Source: Actinomycetes bacterium (GTDB lineage Bacteria; Actinomycetota; Acidimicrobiia; Acidimicrobiales; RAAP-2). From it: a stretch of DNA of 14,052 bases. This document shows positions 6,488 to 13,706 of this stretch, piece by piece; the stretch's first letter is position 1; each line of letters begins with the position of its first letter. The translations under genes and the position numbers were made by a program. The notes below the pieces were generated by a model. The model saw nothing but the letters and a program-made list of their open reading frames with translations. It was not told the DNA's origin and searched no databases. The stretch spans positions 1 through 14,052 of the forward strand of contig JAKBAZ010000015.1 of NCBI GenBank assembly GCA_021826255.1, given 5' to 3'.

Positions 6488-7739
6488 AATCGTGGCGATT
6501 GGGACCGAGTTGTTGCTCGGGCAGATTGCGGACACCAACTCGCAGTGGCTCGGGGAGCAGTTGGCGGCTCACGGAATCGCCTCGCACTTTCACCAGCACG
6601 TCGGGGACAATCCCGAGCGCATGGTCAACGCCTTACGCACGGCGCTGTCTCGCTCCGACGCCGTCATTACGTGTGGTGGACTTGGACCCACCCAAGACGA
6701 CATCACCCGAGCGGCCATCGCCGAAGTGATGGACGTTCCCCTCGAGAGAGACGACCGACTCGTGGCGGTAATCCGAGAGATGTTTGAGCGTCGGGGTCGC
6801 ACGATGCCGGCGAACAACCTCCTCCAGGCCGATGTCCCGCGAGGGGCGACCATCATTGATCAAGTGCGTGGAACAGCACCCGGCCTCATCTGCCCCGTCG
6901 GTAGTCAGGTGATTTACGCCGTGCCGGGCGTGCCCTACGAGATGAGCGAGATGTTCGAGCGAGCCATCTTGCCCGACCTCGTCGCCCGAGAACGGGCCGC
7001 GGGTCGTCAAGCCGTCATCACCTCGCGCGTGTTGCGAACGTGGGGGGCGAGTGAGTCCGGCCTTGCCGAATCGTTGGCACCCCTCGTCACTGAGTTGGAA
7101 GGCTCGGAGGAGGTGACTCTCGCGTTCTTGGCCTCAGGAATCGAAGGTATCAAGGTTCGTCTCACCGCTCGCGGTCGAGACGCAGCGCACGCCAACGACA
7201 TCCTCGACCGCGAGGAGCCTCGTGTTCGTCAAGCGATCGAGGCCGCATTCGGTGATGTGATCTTCGGCGTGGACGATGAGACGATGGAACACGCCGTGGC
7301 GCACGAGCTGCTGTCCCGGTCCTTGACTTTGGCCGTCGCCGAATCGGTCACTGGGGGGCTCGTCTCGAGTCGTCTCGTCAATGTCCCGGGAGCTTCGGAC
7401 TGGTACCGCGGAGCCCTCGTCAGTTACGCGAGCGAGGTGAAGTTCGATCTCCTGGGTGTGACGAAGGGTCCGGTAGTGAGTGCGTCGGCGGTAGAAGAGA
7501 TGGCTGACGGGGTCCGGCGACTTCTCGGCAGTGACGTGGGACTCGCCATCTCGGGGGTCGCGGGCCCTGAGTCTCAAGACGGGCAAGCCCCCGGAACCGT
7601 GTACGTGGGACTGAGCGTGAAGGGACTGTCGCACCACGTCAAGTTCTCCCTGCCCGGAGACCGACCGAGAGTTCGTCAGTATTCGAGTATCTCGGCACTG
7701 CAGGCACTTCGTCAGTATCTACGCCAGAACATTTCCTAG
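6477..7739 (+). CDS. cinA: CinA family protein: nicotinamide-nucleotide amidase with N-terminal MoCF-like domain
   Basis: A 420-residue two-domain protein. Residues 1 to about 170 form the molybdopterin-binding-like (COG1058) domain, with the opening EIVAIGTELLLGQIADTNS and GGLGPTQDD at 67-75; in studied CinA proteins this domain hydrolyses ADP-ribose-type compounds. Residues about 265-415 are the PncC domain, with AESVTGG at 288-294, GALVSYASEVK and GVAGPESQDGQAPGTVYVG; this domain deamidates nicotinamide mononucleotide to nicotinic acid mononucleotide for NAD recycling. ATG 6477 overlaps the end of pgsA by 11 nt and has GGGAG 10 nt upstream, so it belongs to the rimO-pgsA transcript. CinA was first named as a competence-induced protein lying next to recA, and that adjacency is kept here. 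Both domains look intact. Confidence 0.94.
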   Translation: MRVEIVAIGTELLLGQIADTNSQWLGEQLAAHGIASHFHQHVGDNPERMVNALRTALSRSDAVITCGGLGPTQDDITRAAIAEVMDVPLERDDRLVAVIREMFERRGRTMPANNLLQADVPRGATIIDQVRGTAPGLICPVGSQVIYAVPGVPYEMSEMFERAILPDLVARERAAGRQAVITSRVLRTWGASESGLAESLAPLVTELEGSEEVTLAFLASGIEGIKVRLTARGRDAAHANDILDREEPRVRQAIEAAFGDVIFGVDDETMEHAVAHELLSRSLTLAVAESVTGGLVSSRLVNVPGASDWYRGALVSYASEVKFDLLGVTKGPVVSASAVEEMADGVRRLLGSDVGLAISGVAGPESQDGQAPGTVYVGLSVKGLSHHVKFSLPGDRPRVRQYSSISALQALRQYLRQNIS

Positions 7740-7994
7740 AGATCCGTTGGTTCGCAGAGAGTCCGAGGTCCAATAGCCTTCTCCAGGCTCGCTGGTGAGA
7801 ATCGACTCGCGACGTGTCGACGCGGGGGTCGCTCTGAACTCTCGGTGGTGATCGAACACTCCCAGGCGGCCGGAAAGAAACGCCGAATAATCCGTTATAC
7901 GAACACCTGTTCGTAGTACCGTGGGAGCGGTGGGGCAACCGATGTGACTGGGTGTTCATAGCCTGGGCACTCGCACCAAGCGAAGGAGAGGGTG
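7740..7994. other. cinA-recA intergenic region
   Basis: A 255-bp gap with no supportable protein gene. In many actinobacteria this interval holds a clgR-type regulator and sometimes a small DUF3046 gene; neither is seen. It contains the LexA box at 7898-7915, two -10-like hexamers around it (AATAAT at 7886-7891 and TACCGT at 7917-7922) and the recA Shine-Dalgarno at the end. A short inverted repeat AGCCT-N5-AGGCT near 7779-7793 is too small to call a terminator for cinA. Confidence 0.6.
7898..7915. promoter_or_regulatory. LexA (SOS) box upstream of recA
   Basis: TACGAACACCTGTTCGTA contains GAAC-N4-GTTC, the actinobacterial/Gram-positive LexA operator core. The 7-nt half-sites TACGAAC and GTTCGTA are exact reverse complements. 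It lies 80 bp before the recA ATG, between or over the candidate -10 boxes, so bound LexA would block recA transcription until DNA damage triggers LexA cleavage. No lexA gene is in the window. Confidence 0.9.
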
Positions 7995-9044
7995 ATGGCG
8001 ACGGACGACCGGGCAAAGGCGTTGGACTCAGCGTTAGGTCAGATCGAGAAGCAGTTCGGCAAGGGTTCCATCATGCGGATGGGGGAAAATCTCAATCTCC
8101 ACATCGAGGCCATTCCGACTGGAGCCCTCGCCCTCGACTTGGCACTCGGAATCGGAGGTGTTCCGCGCGGACGCATCGTCGAGCTCTACGGTCCTGAGTC
8201 ATCCGGTAAGTCGACGCTCGCGATGCACGTCGTGGCCGAAGCTCAGCGCAACGGCGGGGTCTGTGCCTACATCGACGCCGAGCACGCGATGGATCCGGCC
8301 TACGCTCGGGCCATCGGAGTCAACGTCGACGACCTCTTGGTGAGCCAACCGGATACCGGAGAGCAAGCCTTAGAGATTGCCGACATGTTGATTCGCTCCG
8401 GAGCGCTCGACGTCATCGTGGTCGACTCCGTTGCCGCCCTGACCCCGCGGGCTGAAATCGAAGGCGACATGGGTGACTCTCACGTGGGTCTCCAGGCTCG
8501 ATTAATGAGTCAGGCTCTTCGAAAGATCACCGGAGGACTCTCGAAGTCGAACACCGTCGCTCTCTTTATTAACCAGTTGCGCGAGAAAATTGGCGTGATG
8601 TACGGCTCACCTGAAGTGACGCCCGGAGGTCGGGCGCTCAAGTTCTACTCGTCGGTGCGAATGGACATTCGCCGTGTGGAGTCCATTAAGGATGGTTCCG
8701 ACGTGGTCGGAAGTCGGACGCGCGTGAAAATCGTGAAGAATAAGTGCGCGGCACCTTTCAAGCAGGCCGAGTTCGACATTATGTACGGACACGGGATCTC
8801 TCGAGAGGGTTCGGTGCTCGACGTGGCCGTTGAACTGGGCCTCGTGAAGAAGGCCGGTGCGTGGTTCACCTACGAGGGAGAGCAGATGGGGCAGGGTCGA
8901 GAGAACGTCAAGACCTTCCTGCGCGAGAACCCTCAAATGATGGCCGAAATTGATGGTCGCGTTCGAGACCATCTCGCCGCCGCGGTGGCCCCCGACGTCG
9001 TGGGTGCCGACGCGGACTTTGACTCGCCTCTCACCCTGGAGTAG
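7995..9044 (+). CDS. recA: Recombinase RecA
   Basis: A 349-residue RecA that forms filaments on single-stranded DNA, carries out strand exchange, and stimulates LexA self-cleavage. Walker A GPESSGKST is at residues 66-74. The Walker B strand is LDVIVVDSVAAL, and the L2/Q-loop region INQLREKIGVMYGSPEVTPGG is intact. The length is normal and there is no intein. The start is ATG 7995 with AGGAG at 7984-7988 and a 6-nt spacer; the GTG one codon earlier is less well placed. The gene has a long leader and Shine-Dalgarno, unlike the leaderless-looking genes nearby, and is controlled by the LexA box 80 bp upstream. The usual actinobacterial neighbour recX does not follow; a probable acyltransferase gene starts 38 bp after the recA stop. 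Confidence 0.99.
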   Translation: MATDDRAKALDSALGQIEKQFGKGSIMRMGENLNLHIEAIPTGALALDLALGIGGVPRGRIVELYGPESSGKSTLAMHVVAEAQRNGGVCAYIDAEHAMDPAYARAIGVNVDDLLVSQPDTGEQALEIADMLIRSGALDVIVVDSVAALTPRAEIEGDMGDSHVGLQARLMSQALRKITGGLSKSNTVALFINQLREKIGVMYGSPEVTPGGRALKFYSSVRMDIRRVESIKDGSDVVGSRTRVKIVKNKCAAPFKQAEFDIMYGHGISREGSVLDVAVELGLVKKAGAWFTYEGEQMGQGRENVKTFLRENPQMMAEIDGRVRDHLAAAVAPDVVGADADFDSPLTLE

Positions 9045-9069
9045 GCCATCATCCCTCGCCGCTAGGCGC

Positions 9070-9075
9070 TAGCGT
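9070..9075 (+). promoter_or_regulatory. Candidate -10 box for leaderless acyltransferase transcript
   Basis: TAGCGT lies exactly 7 nt before the ATG at 9083. No clear -35 at 17-18 bp and no Shine-Dalgarno are visible. It sits inside the small repeat GCTAGGCGCTAGC (9061-9073). Confidence 0.5.
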
Positions 9076-9082
9076 GGCCGGA

Positions 9083-9727
9083 ATGTCGCTGCGCGTGCGG
9101 TTTCGTCGGTGGCTCGGGGTGGGGTTGAGGCGACTTCGTCGCTACGTGAACGACGTGGAAACCATTGGACCACTCGACCCGCCAGCTCACCGCTTCTACT
9201 ACTTCGGTGACGGAGCGGGACTCATGGCCCCTCAGGGCGTGTTGTTGAACGAACACTCCATCTCTATTGGCGAGGGAACTCTCGTCGGGCCCGGAGTGAG
9301 CGTGAGCGCGGGATACTCGCCCGGACAAACGTTGCCCCGTGATCCCGTTGTCGACATTGGTTGTCGTTGCGTGATCGGGCGGTACTCCGACATCGTGGGT
9401 CACGAGCGAATCGTCGTGGGAGACGACGTACAGACCGGACCGGGGGTCTACATCACTGATCAAAACCACGGCTACGAGGACGTCGATCAGCCCATCGGTA
9501 CGCAAGCCCCCCACAACAAACCCGTCGAAATTGGCGCGGGGAGTTGGATTGGCGCCCACGCGGTGATCTTGCCGGGAACGCGACTTGGTGAGCACACCGT
9601 GGTCGCCGCCGGAGCTGTCGTGCGGGGTGAGTTCCCGGCTCGAGTCGTCCTCGCGGGAGTCCCGGCGCGGGTGGTGAGACGGTGGGATTCGGCTCTGGGA
9701 TGGACAACGGTCCGAGAGCCGTCGTGA
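9083..9727 (+). CDS. Left-handed beta-helix (hexapeptide-repeat) acyltransferase
   Basis: A 214-residue protein with a basic N-terminus (RVRFRRWLGVGLRRLRRY) followed by imperfect hexapeptide repeats from about 52 to 195, for example ISIGEGTLVGPGVSV, VVGDDVQTGPGVYI and IGAGSWIGAHAVILPGTRLG. The DQNHGY segment with H129 resembles the catalytic histidine region of the maltose/galactoside O-acetyltransferase and xenobiotic acetyltransferase groups. The C-terminal VLAGVPARVVRRW is the usual end of such enzymes. It probably moves an acetyl or other acyl group from CoA to a sugar or small-molecule hydroxyl or amine; the substrate is unknown. An upstream GTG at 9074 is possible but overlaps the TAGCGT box, so I chose ATG 9083. 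Its stop codon overlaps the start of the MFS gene, so the two are probably co-translated and may act on the same compound. Confidence 0.85.
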   Translation: MSLRVRFRRWLGVGLRRLRRYVNDVETIGPLDPPAHRFYYFGDGAGLMAPQGVLLNEHSISIGEGTLVGPGVSVSAGYSPGQTLPRDPVVDIGCRCVIGRYSDIVGHERIVVGDDVQTGPGVYITDQNHGYEDVDQPIGTQAPHNKPVEIGAGSWIGAHAVILPGTRLGEHTVVAAGAVVRGEFPARVVLAGVPARVVRRWDSALGWTTVREPS

Positions 9728-10986
9728 TGAGGTTGTTCGGTCTCGATCTCTCCCCTTTGAGGTCCATCCCCTACCGACGTCTCTACGTCGCGGGCCTCGT
9801 GACGAGCCTCGGTCAACAAGCGAGTTACGTCACTCTGCCGTACCAATTGCGTCAAATCACGCACTCCGCCGTGGCGGTCGGGGTCATTGGCCTCGTCGAA
9901 GTTGCTCCGCTCGTCCTCGGGGGACTCTACGGGGGGTACCTCGCGGACATCCGCAACCGTCGACGAATCATCATCTCCTTCGAGTGGGTACTCGCCGGGG
10001 CAACGGCCGCACTCGTGCTGAACGGAGAGCAATCGCATCCTTCGACCGTGGTGATCTACCTGTGCGCGTTCGTCCTCGCCGGAGCGGGAGCTCTCCAGCG
10101 CCCCAGCCTCGAAGCGCTGAATCAGAGCCTCGTGCGACACGACCTCCAACGCGCGAGCGCCACTCTGGCCAACTTGCGCTACACCGGCGCCTCCATCGTC
10201 GGACCAACGCTCGGTGGATTAGCTGCGGTGGCGGCGGGACCAACGTGGGTCTACGTGGCGAATCTCGTGACCTACGTCGCGTCGCTCAGTCTCCTGTCTC
10301 GCCTGCCCTCCGTCCCCGGAACGAACTCCCCCGATACGCCCGCTCAGATGGTGCGAGCGGGCTTGTCCTACCTGCGCTCTCGCCCCGACATCGTGGGCAC
10401 CTACGTGGTCGACATGCTGGCGATGGCCTGGGCCTTTCCGGTGGGATTCTTGCCCTTCGTGGCGGCGACCTTCGGTCAACGCTACGCCCTGTCCTTGTTG
10501 TACCTCGGACTTCCTCTGGGAGCGCTGTTCGCGACGGTGACGAGTCGCTGGACGCATCGAGTTCACCGTTACGGGCGCGCGATTGTCGCCTCGGCAGTGG
10601 TGTGGGGCCTCGGGATTGCGCTGTTCGCGGAGGGGAGGTCACTCGTCGTCGCCGTCGCGGGACTGGCGATCGCCGGAGGGGCGGACGCCATGAGTGGGGT
10701 CTTTAGAAGCACCCTGTGGAACGAGTCAATTCCACCTGAACTGCGAGGTCGAACGGCGGGTGTCGAGATGATTTCCTACTCCATCGGTCCGACCGCGGGA
10801 CAGTTCCGCGCCGGTGCGATGACGGCGTGGATGTCGCTCCGCAGTTCTCTCGTGCTCGGCGGGCTCGGGGCAGCGGGTTCCGTCGGAGTGGTGGCCGCCG
10901 CACTTCCCTCACTGTGGCGTTTTGACGCCCGCGTCGATCCTCACGTCGAGGAGGTTCGCCGTCGACGTTCGCCCGAATCCCCCTAA
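9727..10986 (+). CDS. MFS transporter, EntS/MFS_3-like exporter
   Basis: A 419-residue protein with about 12 hydrophobic segments, of ordinary MFS length. It begins MRLFGLDLSPLRSIPYRRLYVAG, then GLVTSLGQQASYVTLPYQL, which is typical of the MFS_3 (enterobactin exporter EntS-like) subgroup. The motif A loop GGYLADIRNRRRII lies between the second and third helices. Later conserved stretches are GALQRPSLEALNQSLV, LANLRYTGASIVGPTLGG and STLWNESIPPELRGRTAGVEM. This subgroup exports siderophores, drugs or other small molecules by proton antiport; the substrate here is not evident. The ATG at 9727 overlaps the acyltransferase TGA as TGATG; a GTG one codon earlier would give a 4-nt overlap. There is no separate promoter. 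The gene ends 18 bp before serB. Confidence 0.88.
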   Translation: MRLFGLDLSPLRSIPYRRLYVAGLVTSLGQQASYVTLPYQLRQITHSAVAVGVIGLVEVAPLVLGGLYGGYLADIRNRRRIIISFEWVLAGATAALVLNGEQSHPSTVVIYLCAFVLAGAGALQRPSLEALNQSLVRHDLQRASATLANLRYTGASIVGPTLGGLAAVAAGPTWVYVANLVTYVASLSLLSRLPSVPGTNSPDTPAQMVRAGLSYLRSRPDIVGTYVVDMLAMAWAFPVGFLPFVAATFGQRYALSLLYLGLPLGALFATVTSRWTHRVHRYGRAIVASAVVWGLGIALFAEGRSLVVAVAGLAIAGGADAMSGVFRSTLWNESIPPELRGRTAGVEMISYSIGPTAGQFRAGAMTAWMSLRSSLVLGGLGAAGSVGVVAAALPSLWRFDARVDPHVEEVRRRRSPESP

Positions 10987-10992
10987 ACCTTC

Positions 10993-10998
10993 TACCAT
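10993..10998 (+). promoter_or_regulatory. Candidate -10 box for leaderless serB transcript
   Basis: TACCAT lies 6 nt before the serB GTG at 11005, within the 18-bp gap after the MFS stop. There is no Shine-Dalgarno; the -35 region, inside the MFS gene, is weak. Confidence 0.5.
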
Positions 10999-11004
10999 CG
11001 TGGC

Positions 11005-12210
11005 GTGGCAACGACGTCGTACTTGGTAACTGTCTCTGGTCCCGATCGCGTGGGATGCGGGGCCGAACTCTGGGCCGCCCTGGCTCAGGTGACGGCGGCT
11101 GGAGGAACGTTGGCCGACGTCGGACAGATCACTATCCGGGGCTCTCTCGTACTGTGTGCGGATATCGTCGTTCCCGATCACGTCACAGTGGAGGACGTGC
11201 GTCGCGCACTTCAGCAGAGGGATCTCGAGCGAGACGGACTGACCGCCGAGGTCGTGCGAGTGAACCCCGAGCCCCAGGGGGCGGGGGGCCGACTCCTCGT
11301 GACGCTCCTCGCGCCACAAGTGGCGCCGGCACAACTCCAGAGAATCTTCGACGGGATCGCGTCGGTGGGGGCGACCTGTGAACGGATCATCCATTTAGCG
11401 AAGTACCCGGTTGACGCCTACGAGCTGGCGGTGAGGGGGTGCGACTCCGACGCTCTGAGAGCAGTTGTCGCCGCCGCGGCGCAGGACGTGGGGGTCGACA
11501 TCGCCGTGCAGCGGGCGGGACTTCACCGACGGGCCAAGCACCTCGTCGTTATGGACGCGGACTCCACCTTGCTGCAAGACGAGGTCATCGATCTCTTGGC
11601 GCAGGCGTGCCAATGTGCCGACGAAGTGGCCGATATTACGGCGCGAGCGATGGCGGGTGAACTGGACTTCGCCGCCTCGCTTCGTGAGAGGGTGGCACTT
11701 CTCGAGGGGCTCCCGGAGTCGGTCCTTGACGACGTCCGAGCGAGTCTCCGATTGACCCCGGGAGCTCGAACGCTGGTGCGGACGCTCCTGCGTCTGGGCT
11801 ACGTGCCCGCGGTGGTATCGGGAGGCTTCGAGGAGGTGCTCGCCCCACTGCTCGAAGAGTTAGGCGTGAGTCTGTTGCGCGCTAACCGCCTCGAGGTAGT
11901 GGAGGGACGGCTCACCGGGCGGGTGCTCGGTGAGATCGTCGATCGCGCGGGGAAGGCGCGGGCTCTCGAGGCCTTCGCCGCCGAAGTGGGAGTGCCCCTC
12001 GCTCAGACGGTGGCTGTCGGCGACGGGGCGAACGACATCGACATGATCTCCGTCGCCGGCTTAGGAATCGCCTTCAACGCGAAGCCGGTAGTGAGAGAGC
12101 ACGCCGACACCGCGCTCTCCGTGCCCTACCTCGACGCTGTGCTTTACTTTCTCGGAATCTCGCGCGAGGAGATTGACGACGAGGCCCTAGCGCCCGCTGA
12201 GAGTGCCTGA
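11005..12210 (+). CDS. serB: Phosphoserine phosphatase SerB with N-terminal ACT domains
   Basis: A 401-residue enzyme that removes phosphate from O-phosphoserine, the last step of serine biosynthesis. The N-terminal half contains a clear ACT domain at about 1-85 (YLVTVSGPDRVG) and a probable second one at about 95-170, which in mycobacterial relatives bind serine as feedback control. The HAD phosphatase domain follows with all motifs: DADST at 184-188 (nucleophile D184, acid/base D186), VVSGGF with S272, K317, and GDGANDIDM with D340 and D344. The start is GTG 11005, with TACCAT 6 nt upstream and no Shine-Dalgarno. The last 24 bp overlap the convergent pepP gene. The assignment is secure; the feedback role of the ACT domains is inferred from relatives. 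Confidence 0.95.
   Translation: MATTSYLVTVSGPDRVGCGAELWAALAQVTAAGGTLADVGQITIRGSLVLCADIVVPDHVTVEDVRRALQQRDLERDGLTAEVVRVNPEPQGAGGRLLVTLLAPQVAPAQLQRIFDGIASVGATCERIIHLAKYPVDAYELAVRGCDSDALRAVVAAAAQDVGVDIAVQRAGLHRRAKHLVVMDADSTLLQDEVIDLLAQACQCADEVADITARAMAGELDFAASLRERVALLEGLPESVLDDVRASLRLTPGARTLVRTLLRLGYVPAVVSGGFEEVLAPLLEELGVSLLRANRLEVVEGRLTGRVLGEIVDRAGKARALEAFAAEVGVPLAQTVAVGDGANDIDMISVAGLGIAFNAKPVVREHADTALSVPYLDAVLYFLGISREEIDDEALAPAESA
12187..12210. other. 24-bp convergent overlap of serB and pepP 3' ends
   Basis: The last codons of serB (TGA at 12208-12210) and pepP (TAG read on minus at 12187-12189) overlap tail to tail. No hairpin with a T-run is visible on either side, so the transcripts must run into each other's coding regions or end by factor-dependent means. 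Confidence 0.9.
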
Positions 12211-13680
12211 GGGGCCCGACCACAGCCCCGCCATCCAGGCCTCGATCTCGTCGGCGCGCCGCGGAAGAGCCTCGGAGAGGTTGCGACCCCCGCTCGAGGT
12301 GACGAGCACGTCGTCCTCGATTCTGACGCCGATGCCCCGGTACTCTTCGGGCACGGTGAGATCGTGCGGTTGGAAGTAGAGGCCGGGTTCGACGGTTAAG
12401 ACGTAGCCCTCCTTCAGGGTTCCGAAATAACTCTCGTTGCGGGCGTGGGCGCAGTCGTGAACGTCAAGACCCAGCATGTGGCTGACTCCGTGCAGGGTGT
12501 AGCGGCGGTGGAGTTGGCGGTCGGGGCGAAGCACGTCCTCGAGGGGGCCCTCGAGAATTCCGAGGTCAATCAGACCTTGGGCGAGCACCGACATCGCGGC
12601 GCGGTGGGGCTCGAGGAAGTCAACTCCCGGAGCGACGACCGCGAGTGCCGCGTCCTGGGCGGCGAGAACGAGTTCGTAGATTCGACGCTGGGCGGGACTA
12701 TACGTGCCCGACACCGGCAACGTGCGCGTGACGTCCGCGGTGTAGAGCTCGTGGTGCTCGACTCCCGCGTCGAGCAAGAGGAGGTCGCCGTGGCGAACTT
12801 CTCCGTCGTTCGTGGTCCAGTGAAGGACGGTGGCGTGAGATCCCGAGGCGGCGATGGTGTTGTAGCCCACGTCGTTACCTTCCACCCGGGCGCGCAGATT
12901 GAAGACTCCCTCGACGACTCGTTCGCCGAACTGGGTGGCGAGGGGCAGGGCGCGCACCACGTCTTCGAATCCCCGCACCGTTGACGCGATGGCCGCTTCG
13001 AGGTGGGCGATCTCGAAGGGCTCTTTGACGAGTCTCATTTCCGAGAGAACTTCGTTGAGACGAACCTCGTCGGCGTGCGCCTCGACGAGGCTATCGACCT
13101 CGAGGTCGAGCCCGCGGACCACCAGGGTGGTCGTGGCGGACAGGGATTCGAGGTCCTTCGTGAGGTACTCGAGCGAGGCGCAATCGACTCCGAAGAAGGT
13201 GGCCGATTCGTCGACACCACGACGCGCACCCACCCACAACTCCCCGTAACGGGCGTCGGTGAAGAACTCGTGGGTGCGGTGGTCGCGTCGAGCGGCCACG
13301 TAGAGGGTCGAGCGGGGTCCCTCGGCCCCCGGGGCGATGACGAGGACGGCCTCGGGGTCCTGACACCCGGTGAGATAGACGAACTCGGTGCCGGCCCGAA
13401 AGCGGTAGTCGGTGTCGTTGGCCCGCACTTTGAGCGACCCCGAGGGGATGACGAGAGTCCGTCCGGGGAACTCCTCGGCGAGGCGGTGGCGACGGGTGGC
13501 GAAGTGGGCTGCGCCCGGGTGGGTTGCCTCACGCGCGGGCTCGGGAGCCCAGTGGGAGGTCATGTGGTCGACGAGGACTCGGGGAATGGCTGGTCGGTGA
13601 TGCCCCGCCCAGACCCAGTGCTCGGAGATGGGATTCTCTTCAGAGACGTCGGGTTCGTGGGAAACGGGAGTGTCGCTCAT
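12187..13680 (-). CDS. pepP: Xaa-Pro aminopeptidase (M24B, aminopeptidase P)
   Basis: A 497-residue cytoplasmic metallopeptidase that removes the N-terminal residue from peptides with proline in second place. The N-terminal aminopeptidase P domain (about 50-190) contains FRAGTEFVYLTGCQDPEAV. The C-terminal pita-bread domain (about 220-465) has the five expected metal ligands: D304 (LLLDAGVE) and D316 (YTADVTRT), H401 (HGVSHMLGLDVHD), E431 (TVEPGLYF) and E455 (GIGVRIEDDVLV). The ligand set and overall length match bacterial PepP. Start ATG 13680 has TAGCCT 8 nt upstream and no Shine-Dalgarno. The gene follows the BioY gene by 26 bp on the same strand but probably has its own promoter, and its TAG stop lies inside the end of serB on the other strand. 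No catalytic residue is missing. Confidence 0.95.
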   Translation of the reverse strand: MSDTPVSHEPDVSEENPISEHWVWAGHHRPAIPRVLVDHMTSHWAPEPAREATHPGAAHFATRRHRLAEEFPGRTLVIPSGSLKVRANDTDYRFRAGTEFVYLTGCQDPEAVLVIAPGAEGPRSTLYVAARRDHRTHEFFTDARYGELWVGARRGVDESATFFGVDCASLEYLTKDLESLSATTTLVVRGLDLEVDSLVEAHADEVRLNEVLSEMRLVKEPFEIAHLEAAIASTVRGFEDVVRALPLATQFGERVVEGVFNLRARVEGNDVGYNTIAASGSHATVLHWTTNDGEVRHGDLLLLDAGVEHHELYTADVTRTLPVSGTYSPAQRRIYELVLAAQDAALAVVAPGVDFLEPHRAAMSVLAQGLIDLGILEGPLEDVLRPDRQLHRRYTLHGVSHMLGLDVHDCAHARNESYFGTLKEGYVLTVEPGLYFQPHDLTVPEEYRGIGVRIEDDVLVTSSGGRNLSEALPRRADEIEAWMAGLWSGPSGTLSGR

Positions 13681-13688
13681 GGAGTCCC

Positions 13689-13694
13689 AGGCTA
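13689..13694 (-). promoter_or_regulatory. Candidate -10 box for leaderless pepP transcript
   Basis: On the minus strand TAGCCT lies 8 nt before the ATG at 13680, inside the 26-bp gap between bioY and pepP. No Shine-Dalgarno is visible. The spacing is 1 nt longer than the commonest layout in this window. Confidence 0.4.
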
Positions 13695-13706
13695 CCCCGG
13701 GCTAGC

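Noticed and set aside
7921..7947. Nine-codon mini-ORF (GTG to TGA) in the recA leader
   Set aside because: Start-like GTG codons are frequent in this GC-rich DNA, no Shine-Dalgarno or properly spaced -10 precedes it, and nothing else supports translation.
9061..9073. GCTAGGCGCTAGC near-palindrome as a recA terminator
   Set aside because: The stem is at most 5-6 bp with a tiny loop and no T-run, and it overlaps the candidate -10 of the next gene.
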